This document shows positions 55,312-64,000 of a stretch of 64,000 nucleotides of DNA, in pieces. Source of the DNA: Bufo bufo (lineage: Eukaryota; Chordata; Amphibia; Anura; Bufonidae). A program made the translations under genes and the position numbers. The first letter of the stretch is position 1, and the number at the start of each line of letters is the position of its first letter. The notes beneath the pieces are model-generated. The model was given only the letters and a program-made list of their open reading frames with translations, did no database searches and was not told the origin of the DNA. The stretch covers positions 407,258,565 through 407,322,564 of the forward strand of contig NC_053392.1 in NCBI RefSeq assembly GCF_905171765.1, given 5' to 3'.

Positions 55312-56871
55312 ATGACTAAAGGGAGACGATCGAGGAATCAGCCTGCGGTCCCCCCTGAGCAATCCATCGGCCGCTTCCTCCGTTCCAGCCAGCAGGGAGG
55401 TTGTGACTCACCCACAATGGCCGCCGCTCCTCCGTCACTGTGCCCAGCAGCACCGCCGTTCTCACCGGCGCCAGCATTGGAGACCGCCCGGCCGCAAGAT
55501 CGTCACCTGGGGGTTGAAAGTACTTACCATGCGGCCTCTGCAGTGAGTAGCCAGGTCGCCTGCCCGAGTTCTTCATGGCACCACGCTGCATCCTCCCAGC
55601 CGGATCCTGCAATTACCGCCAACGAGGCCAGTTCTGGGCCTACTGAATCGGAGGGCCTGCGTCCTGCTGCCGCTTCTCCCTATGAGGTAAACCGACACCC
55701 TGCCGAATCTAGGCAGCCTATGGACAGGGCCCCTGCCTACTTGGTGTCCCCTGTCACTATTTCCAAGGAGAGCCCTGCGGTAGATAAGACGCCGCCCTTG
55801 ATGGCAGCTATTCCCACTCCAGGCCACACTCCAGGCCGCATGAGCCAGGTCCCTGCTACCCAGTCCCTTAGCCAAAACGTGCCGGCCATCTTCTCCACGC
55901 AGTTACAGCAACCAGAGGAGCCACTGGGGTCCCATTTACCTCCACCCTCCATTGACCGCATGCTGACAGAACTCTGGGAAATGATTAGGGCTCTACCCAC
56001 TAAATCAGACCTGGAGGCTCAGTTGGCCCGTATTGAAAACAAACAGGCTCAAGCCCTGCAAGCTGTCCGGGATGACGTCCATCATCTGGATGACCGTTTA
56101 TCCTCGCTAGAGCACCGCTATGCAGTTACCGCTTCCGTGGTTCATTCCCACTCAGAGTCACTATCTGCACATACTCTTCAAATGCAAGATTTCTCTCTAC
56201 ACCTCGACGACGTGGAAAATAGAGGTCGCCGGAATAATCTTAAGCTTCGCAACATCCCGGAGTCTGTTCCTAATGACCAATTACATTCCGTCGTGGTCAG
56301 CATCTTTAATTCAGTCTTGGACAATTCTCCTCAGACCAAAATTGAACTGGACAGAGTCCATAGGACTGCAGGACCCAGAAACCGTGATGTAGACAGACCG
56401 CGTGACGTCATATGCCGGGTCCATTTTTATACAGTCAAAGAAAGTATCCTGCGCAAGGCCTGGGAAAAGAAGGAGATTTACTTTGAGGATATACCAATCT
56501 CCATTCTGCCTGATGTATCCCGTCTGACCTTATCGATGAGAAGAATGGTCAGGCCCCTGTTGGAGGCAATCAAGGACGCAGGAGCATCCTATCGTTGGGG
56601 ACACCCATTCCATATTATTGTCAGATACCCTAACGGCCAATCCATACAGGTCCCGGAACTGTTCAGGTTCCTTGATGTCCGCCCCTTCACGGTTCCTGAT
56701 TGGACACTACCTCCGTCCTTGCAAGGTCTGCATCAGGAACTGGACTTTCCGCAAAGAGCACCCTCCACATCCCCGAGACGGTTATCTCCTGGCCGTTCCA
56801 ACTCCCTCCGCGGCCGCCTCTCTGGACCACAATATCAGCCTCCACGGCGCCTTCCTCCACCTTTTCGCTGA
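55312..56871 (+). CDS. L1/Tx1 ORF1 RNA-binding protein, 519 aa
   Basis: An intact frame. A long Pro/Ser/Ala-rich N-terminal region (to about residue 210), a coiled coil (about 215-295), then the DDVENRGRRNNLKLRNIP motif (about 298-316) that opens the RRM, and a C-terminal domain to about 460. The basic, Ser/Pro/Arg-rich tail ends at 519. In L1 elements this protein trimerises and coats the element RNA. It is longer than mammalian L1 ORF1 because of the N-terminal extension. Start chosen at the first ATG, 94 bases from the element 5' end. Confidence 0.92.
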   Translation: MTKGRRSRNQPAVPPEQSIGRFLRSSQQGGCDSPTMAAAPPSLCPAAPPFSPAPALETARPQDRHLGVESTYHAASAVSSQVACPSSSWHHAASSQPDPAITANEASSGPTESEGLRPAAASPYEVNRHPAESRQPMDRAPAYLVSPVTISKESPAVDKTPPLMAAIPTPGHTPGRMSQVPATQSLSQNVPAIFSTQLQQPEEPLGSHLPPPSIDRMLTELWEMIRALPTKSDLEAQLARIENKQAQALQAVRDDVHHLDDRLSSLEHRYAVTASVVHSHSESLSAHTLQMQDFSLHLDDVENRGRRNNLKLRNIPESVPNDQLHSVVVSIFNSVLDNSPQTKIELDRVHRTAGPRNRDVDRPRDVICRVHFYTVKESILRKAWEKKEIYFEDIPISILPDVSRLTLSMRRMVRPLLEAIKDAGASYRWGHPFHIIVRYPNGQSIQVPELFRFLDVRPFTVPDWTLPPSLQGLHQELDFPQRAPSTSPRRLSPGRSNSLRGRLSGPQYQPPRRLPPPFR

Positions 56872-57458
56872 TCCGCCGAGGTATCCTCAACTGATGAGAC
56901 TGTCTGTCTGCATTATTAAGAGTGGCCCAATGGAGCTCTTCTTGGCGTCACTTCATTCTTCATGGACTTATGTGGTCTTGAGATAATCTCTGCACCTTAT
57001 CCTCTGTGTTTTCGTCCTATCCTTGGGATGACTCCTGTCCCTTTTTCTTATGGGTCTCTGCTCTTATCACTAACTTCCTCTACTCCACCCAGCTAAAGTA
57101 CCTTACCCTCAGGGGAAGGAGTCTTTGTTACGCTATTCTGTCCTGGTTTACTTCTCTGGTCACGGATAGCTCTCCGTGTGATATGTGGTCTTTTTCCTTT
57201 GAAGATGCCAGCTGTTCCTCTCCCCCCATTAGGGCACTGTGAGTTCTTGCCTCTGTGAATTCTAACAGACAGGTTACTCACAGTTATTTCTACCTTGTTA
57301 GGTTTTTGCCCCTCGGCTGAGGGTTAGATTTCCTCCTTCCTTCCGTCCCGGTGTTCCTACCCCCCTCCCTCTCCTCTCCCGTATCCCTGCTGTCAGCATT
57401 CCTTACTTTTACTGAGAAACTCTGCTTGTCTCTGGTCTCTGTCTCGCAGTACTGGACC

Positions 57459-60400
57459 ATGTCTGATGTTTTGTTGGTCTCCCTTAATGTACAGGGGTTG
57501 AACTTGCCTGAGAAGAGATCGTCCCTTCTGCGTCTCCTCTGGAAGAAACGCGTGCATGTGGCGTTCATCCAGGAAACTCATTTTCGTTTGTCTTCCACTC
57601 CGAAGCTCTCGGACAGGCGCTTTCCACATGTCTACCATAGTACTGATCCTGACACCAAGACGAAAGGTGTTTCCATTCTCATCTCCAATGATATCTCATG
57701 GGACCCGATTGACTCTCGCACTGATGCAGCAGGCAGGTACCTTTTCGTAAAGGGTAATTTAGCGGGTTCTAAGGTTACATTAGCATCTGTTTATGCCCCC
57801 AACAATGGTCAGGTGGGATTTTTGTCTAGAACCCTCAGGGCCTTGGAGGATTTCACAGAGGGTCTACTAATTCTCGGTGGTGATTTTAACATTGTCCTGA
57901 ATCCTTGCTTGGACTCCTCCAAGGGCCAGGTTTCCTTCCCTCTCTCCGCCATCTCCAGACTTAAGGAAATCTTATTTTCCCACCAACTTGCTGATACCTG
58001 GCGTATCCTTCATTCAACATCACGGGACTACACATTCTTTTCACATCCCCACAATTCCTACTCCAGACTGGACTATTTCTTCCTGAACCATGCTAGACTA
58101 GACCTCCTCTCTAAAGCAGAGATTGACCCTATTACATTCTCGGACCACGCCCTGGTCTCCATTTCCCTTTCCCTCCCAGCACACCAATCCAGAGCCTGGC
58201 ATTGGCAGTTAAAGATTCGCTTCTCCAGGATCTCCAGGTCACTTCGGAAGTCCAGAGAGACCTGACTGAGAATTTTGCGACTAATATAACTCCCGAGAGC
58301 GACCCTCTTCCCATATGGGAGGCCCATAAATGTTATATCAGAGGCACCTTTATTAAACTAGGGTCTCGTTTGAAGAAGGAAAGGGCAGCAAAGATATCTA
58401 CTTTCCTAGCGCGCATCCACGTGATTGAACGGCAGCACAAGGAGACACTGGACTTGCAGCTGGGAGCGGAGCTTACCCAGCTGAGGGACCAGATTCGCTC
58501 TTTGTGCCTTTCAAAAGCCAAAGCGACCTTGATTAAGTGCCATAGACATTTCTATGAACACGGTAACAAACCAGGCAGAACCCTAGCACGTGCGTTACAA
58601 AAGACAAGGCTGCGATCCTTTGTCCCCCAGGTATCTCTCCCCTCCGGTAGAAAGACCTCTCTCCCGAAGGAAATATCAGAAGCATTTAGGTCCTACTACC
58701 ATACCCTGTACAATCTTGACGACTCTCATCAATCCGTTAGCCCTGAATCCAGACCCTCAGTGAGAACGTATCTTGAATCTGCGGGGTTGCCATCTATGCC
58801 CCCAGAAGCGGTTTCTGACTTGGAGTCACCCATATCACTGTCTGAGTTACAGGCAGCTATCAAGGACTCCCAGACAGGGAAGGCCCCGGGTCCAGATGGA
58901 CTTACGCTTTCCTACTATAAACAGTTTAAGGACATTTTGCCTGTCCATTTTATAGCTGCCTTTAACTCATTGGATGGGGCCCGCACGCTTCCAAATGACA
59001 CCCTTAGGGCACATATCACAGTAGTCCCCAAGGAAGGGAAGGACCCCTTAAGTTGCCAGAGCTACCGTCCCATTTCCCTGATCAATGTGGATCTAAAATT
59101 GTTTTCCAAAATACTGGCCACTCGCCTCCTACCTCATTTTCAGAAATTAATTCACTTAGACCAAACGGGTTTTTTACCTCTAAGGGAAGCCCGCGACAGT
59201 ACCACGAGAGCAATTAACATGATCTACCGTGCCGTTACTTCCAAGACTCCAACTTTATTCCTATCTACCGACGCCGAGAAGGCGTTCGATAGGGTCAATT
59301 GGGAATTTATGTTCGAGACCCTACGCTGTGTGGGTATGGGGGACAAAATGATGGCTCGAATTACTAACCTCTACTCCAACCCCTCGGCGGTGGTCAAGGT
59401 GAATGGTCAGTTTTCCATGCCCCTGTCCATCCGTAATGGTACGAGACAGGGCTGCCCCCTATCCCCTCTAATATTCGTGATTTGTCTAGAGCCGCTTCTG
59501 TGTCACATAAGGGGGAACCCCGATATTTCAGGGCTACAGATTCATGAGACTTCGCACAAGGTTGCAGCTTACGCTGATGATCTTCTGTTCTTTCTTACCA
59601 ACCCCAGAGTTACCCTTCCAAACCTTCTTCAGGAGCTTAAAATGTATGCTCACTTCTCGAACTTTAAAATTAATTATCAAAAATCGGAGGCCCTAAACAT
59701 ATCCCTTCCCCCCTCCTTGGTTCACTCTATTTCAGAGAACTTCCCATTCAAGTGGGCTCGTTCATCCTTGAAATACCTGGGGATTCAACTGACCCCCACA
59801 CTCGCGGAGCTCTACCAGGTCAACTATCCACCCCTTCTTCGAACCATAAAAGCAGACTTGGACAGGTGGCATATTGGTACGTTCTCTTGGTTTGGAAGGA
59901 TATCCATTTTTAAAATGAATATTCTGCCAAAGATTCTATTTTTCTTCCAAGCCCTACCGATTCACATCCCCAGACTCTTCTTCCACTCTCTCCTGAAAAT
60001 GTTGACCCATTTTATATGGGCAGGCAAACCGTCCAGAATAGCCAGGTCAATACTTTTTCGTCCTAAGCTGGAGGGTGGTCTTGGGCTCCCTGATTTCCTT
60101 TCCTATCATAGGGCATCGCATCTTCTTAGGATAGTTGATTGGTGCCGACACCAGGCATATAAACAATGGGTCTCAGTTGAGCAGTCTTTCCTGTCTGCTC
60201 CATTGTCAGCCATTCCTTGGTTGTCCACCCAGGTCCCATTGGAGGCTCGTTTACACCCAACAATTGGCCCTTCCTTGAAAGCCTTAGCCAGCATTCAGAA
60301 TCGCCCAGGTATTTCTCCATCCCCCTCTCCCATGTTCCCTATTTTCGGGAACCCTCAATTTCCCCCAGGGTTAGAGCGAGGTCCTTTCAAAGAGTTAATG

Positions 60401-61270
60401 AACTGCAACAAATTTAGAGCCCACCATTTGATTACCTCGGATCAATGGCTCACCCCACAACAGATCTCGGAGTCTGTGGGTCTGCCTACCCTCAACCCCT
60501 GGCAATCTAGACAACTCACGCACTTTCTGTCTACACTTCCTCCTGCGACTACATACACTCGTGCTAAGACAGATTTTGAGGCCTTCTGTGAGCAGTCTGG
60601 AGTGACTAGACGTACCCTTTCCCGCACATATAGTCTGCTAACATCCCCCCCGGACCAACCTCCCCCTAATTTTATCTCCCAATGGGAAACTGATTTAGCA
60701 ATAACTCTTTCTTCAGAACAAAGGTTGAGGTTATATACATGTATTCACAAATCATCTATGGCCAGTAATGTCCAGGAGGCGGGTTTCAAACTTATGTCAC
60801 GTTGGTACAGGGTCCCAACTAGGCTCAACTCCATCTTTCCATCTACCTCGCCCATGTGCTGGCGTTGCGGCTCTGAAAGGGGTACATTATTACATGTATT
60901 TTGGTCTTGTCCCCTTCTCTCGGCATTCTGGGATTCTGTGTGGGGGATTACATCGAAGTTTACTACATACACCCTCCCGAAGGAGCCGGCCTTTTTCCTG
61001 CTCCATCAGTGCGAGATTCCTCTGTCATCCTACAACAAATCTGTGGTAAGACATTTGGTGAACGCGGCGAGAGCTTGCATCCCGTGCCTATGGAGGCAGT
61101 CTTCCGCTCCCTCCATATCAATGTGGATCAGTAGAGTCCAGGAGATTATGAGAATGGAGGATCTCACTTCTTCTTTGAGACACACAGAGAAAAGATTCTC
61201 TAAAACTTGGAGTCACTGGCTGATCTTCTATGAATCGGCTGAATGTAAGGCGCTATTGTTACCTGAGTGA
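57459..61270 (+). pseudogene. L1/Tx1 ORF2 endonuclease-reverse transcriptase, one frameshift
   Basis: ATG at 57459. Apurinic-type endonuclease: Asn 10, Glu 39 (QETH), VYAPNN, GGDFN (Asp 142), SRLDYFF, SDH (Asp 229, His 230). The frame shifts at about 58205-58220, apparently by loss of one base, and the second frame runs unbroken to 61270. It holds RT motifs GKAPGPDGL, SYRPISLIN, DAEKAFDR, RQGCPLSP and YADD (59570-59581), and the C-terminal Cys-rich motif CWRCG...H...C (from 60857). All catalytic residues are present; the single shift separates the two enzymes. Confidence 0.93.
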
Positions 61271-61652
61271 AAGTAGGGTTTGCGAATGCTGTCCCCCCTT
61301 TCCTTTACCCCTCCTCCCCTTTCCCCCTCTTCCCTCCCCTGTTTCCCCCTCTTCGTGTCTACAATTTGTTTGCACTTAATTTACATAATACTGTTCCACA
61401 GTCGTTTGTGGTTTCTCCCGAGTAGGGATATAGAATTCTACGACCCATTGATTGGCATTTATTTTACCTTTTCTGTGTTACTGAGATTTATTCAACATCT
61501 GTCTCGTTACTTGTCATGATTTGAGGTCATTTATTTTACTAATGCGATGATACTGAGATGTATCCAACATCAGTCTCATTGCTTGTCATGCTTTGTTCTA
61601 TTGAAAATTGAAAATTAAAATAAAGAATTAAAAAGAATAAAAAAAATAAAAC

Positions 61653-62560
61653 CGTCATCTCATTCAGCAAAAATAATACCCTACCCAAGGTAATCACCGA
61701 AAAACAGAAAAAATTATGGCTCTCAGACTATGGAAACACTAAAACATAATTTTTTTTGCTTCAAAAATGAAATCATTGTGTAAAACTTACCTAATATATA
61801 TACTTTTTTTTATTTATGTAAGTTTTACACAATGATTTCATTTTTGAAGCAAAAAAAATCATGTTTTAGTGTTTTCATAGTCTGAGAGCCATAATTTTTT
61901 CAGTTTTTTTTCGGCGATTACCTTGGGTAGGGTATGATTTTTGCGGGATGAGATGACGGTTTTATTGGCACTATTTTGGGGTGCGTGTGACTTTTTGATC
62001 GCTTGCTATTACACTTTTTGTGATGTAAGGTGACAAAAAATTGTTTATTTAGCACAGTTTTTATTTTACATTTTTTACTGTGTTTTTCTGAGGGGTTAGG
62101 TCATGTGATATTGTTATAGAGCCGGTCGATACGGACGCGGCGATACCTAATATGTATACTTTTTTTTTATTTATGTATCGCCGCTTCCGTATCGACCGTC
62201 TCTATAAAAATATCACATGATCTAACCCCTCAGAAAAACACTGTAAAAAATGTAAAATAAATACTACTAAATAAACCATTTTTTGTCACCTTACATCACA
62301 AAAAGTGTAATAGCAAGCAATCAAAAAGTCACATGCACCCCATAAATAAAAAAAAGTATACATATTAGGTATCGCCGCTTCCGTGACAACCTGGTCTATA
62401 AAAATATCACATGATCTAACCTGTCAGATGAATGTTGTAAATAACAAAAAATAAAAACGGTGCCAAAACAGCTATTTCTTGTTACCTTGCCTCACAAAAA
62501 GTGTAATATAGAGCAACCAAAAATCACATGTACCCTAAACTAGTAACAATACTGCCACCC
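61653..62560. repeat. AT-rich repeat in back-to-back inverted copies
   Basis: 61653-61796 (minus) is the inverse of about 61815-61960 (plus), and about 61985-62160 (plus) is the inverse of 62165-62340 (minus), giving two long hairpins with about 140- and 175-bp arms. Confidence 0.87.
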
Positions 62561-64000
62561 TATCCCGTAGTTTCTAAAATGGGGTCACTTTTTTGGAGTT
62601 TCTACTCTAGGGGTGCATCAGGGGGGCTTCAAAACCAGTCCAGCAAAATCTGCCTTCCAAAAACCCTATGGCATTCCTTTCCTTCTGCTCCCTGCCGTAT
62701 GCCCGTACAGCTGTTTACGACCACATATGGGGTGTTTCTGTAAACTACAGAATCAGGGCCATATATATTGAGTTTGGTTTGGCAATTAACCCTTGCTTTG
62801 TAACTGGAAAAAAATTATTAAAATGGAAAATCTGCCAAAAAAGTGAAATTTTGAAATTGTATCTCTATTTTCCAATAATTCTTGTGAAACACCTAAAGGG
62901 TTAACGACGTTTGTAAAATCAGTTTTGAATACCTTGAGGGGTGTAGTTTCTTAGATGGGGTCACTTTTATGGAGTTTCTACTCTAGGGGTGCATCAGGGA
63001 GGCTTCAAATGGGACATGGTGTCAAAAAAACCAGTCCAGCAAAACCTGCCTTCCAAAAACCGTATGGCATTCCTTTCCTTTTGAGCCCTGCCGTGTGCCC
63101 GTACAGCGGTTTACGACCACATATGGGGTGTTTCTGTAAACTACAGAATCAGGGCCATAAATATTGAGTTTGGTTTGGCTGTTAACCCTTGCTTTGTAAC
63201 TGGAAAAAAATTATTAAAATGGAAAATCTGCCAAAAAAATGAAATTTTTAAATTGTATCTCTATTTTCTATTAATTCTTGTGCAACACCTAAAGGGTTAA
63301 CGACGTTTGTAAAATCAGTTTTGAATACCTTGAGGGGTGTAGTTTCTTAGATGGGGTCACTTTTATGGAGTTTCTACTCTAGGGGTGCATCAGGGGGGCT
63401 TCAAATGGGACATGGTGTCAAAAAAACCAGTCCAGCAAAACCTGCCTTCCAAAAACCGTATGGCATTCCTTTCCTTCTGCGCCCTGCCGTGTGCCCGTAC
63501 AGCGGTTTACGACCAGATATGGGGTGTTTCAGTAAACTACAGAATCAGGGCCATAAATATTGAGTTTGGTTTGGCTGTTAACCCTTGCTTTGTAACTGGA
63601 AAAAAATTATTAACATGGAAAATCTGCCAAAAAAGTGAAATTTTTAAATTGTATCTCTATTTTCCATTAATTCTTGTGAAACACCTAAAGGGTTAACGAC
63701 GTTTGTAAAATCAGTTTTGAATACCTTGAGGGGTGTAGTTTCTTAGATGGGGTCACTTTTATGGAGTTTCTACTCTAGGGGTGCATCAGGGGGGCTTCAA
63801 ATGGGACATGGTGTCAAAAAAAACAGTCCAGCAAAACCTGCCTTCCAAAAACCGTATGGCATTCCTTTCCTTTTGCGCCCTGCCGTGTGCCCGTACAGCG
63901 GTTTATGACCACATATGGGGTGTTTCTGTAAACTACAGAATCAGGGCCATAAATATTGAGTTTGGTTTGGCTGTTAACCCTTGCTTTGTAACTGGAAAAA
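62561..64000. repeat. 396-bp tandem repeat, inverted, runs off the window
   Basis: GTGTAGTTTCTTAGATGGGG recurs at 62941, 63337 and 63733, 396 bases apart. It is the reverse complement of the 395-bp repeat at 16946-18150. Confidence 0.92.

Larger units (their letters stand above)
55218..61644 (+). mobile_element. L1/Tx1-type LINE, near full length (6.4 kb)
   Basis: AATAAAAC occurs at 55210-55217 and 61645-61652, joining the flanking repeat if the LINE is removed. 5' UTR starts TGGCATGGCGGCGTGAGG, ORF1 55312-56871, ORF2 57459-61270 with one frameshift, 3' UTR and an A-rich tail (61600-61644). Complete 5' end and short duplication indicate ordinary target-primed insertion. Confidence 0.93.

Noticed and set aside
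1..64000. tRNA, rRNA or snRNA genes
   Set aside because: No cloverleaf with matching A and B boxes or known RNA gene sequence was recognised by eye; the GTTCGAAAC at about 11630 looks like a B box but lacks an A box and acceptor stem.

Overview
This 64 kb window holds no recognisable host gene. It is wall-to-wall transposable elements and tandem repeats, many inserted into one another. The mix points to a vertebrate with a large, repeat-rich genome, most likely an anuran amphibian: Tc1/mariner transposons of several lineages, L1/Tx1-type LINEs, a chromodomain Gypsy element, a CR1/L2-type LINE, Helitrons, hAT and TTAA-target elements, and a retrovirus. The species is an inference from repeat style; nothing in the window fixes it.

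Layout. 1-9092 is an endogenous retrovirus with its 5' LTR outside the window; gag is split by a CR1/L2-type LINE, pol is frameshifted at a C run, and env is open. It sits in a head-to-tail array of non-autonomous Helitrons (9093-16236, minus strand, then one inverted copy to 20357) whose bodies are 30-bp minisatellites. That array was invaded by a Tc1 element (12280-13797), a 3.6-kb TTAA-target element (16448-20076) and, at its right edge, another Tc1 element (20376-21417). A solo LTR (21532-22126) follows. 22275-27840 is an apparently intact chromodomain Ty3/Gypsy element with near-identical LTRs. 28-33 kb is AT-rich foldback and MITE-like material and a degenerate tandem array. 33.35-37.25 kb is an old Tc1 copy carrying a younger Tc1 copy, a MITE and a solo LTR. 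38239-44234 is a decayed, inverted relative of the Gypsy element with a 437-bp internal duplication. 44235-48925 is a 38-bp minisatellite interrupted by a 2-kb hAT-like element. 48.9-53.3 kb is LINE debris, and 53.3-64 kb is a second block of the same AT-rich repeat that fills the TTAA element, carrying a near-complete L1/Tx1 LINE (55218-61644).

How it works together. The only genes are those of the elements. The autonomous machinery that looks least damaged is the Gypsy gag-pol (22994-27205), the L1/Tx1 ORF1/ORF2 pair (one frameshift), one Tc1 transposase (one stop codon) and the retroviral env. The most unusual structures are the tandem Helitron array with covarying terminal hairpins, the strings of unrelated perfect hairpins at the end of the TTAA-type repeat at two or three loci, and the tRNA-independent (self-priming) primer site shared by both Gypsy copies.
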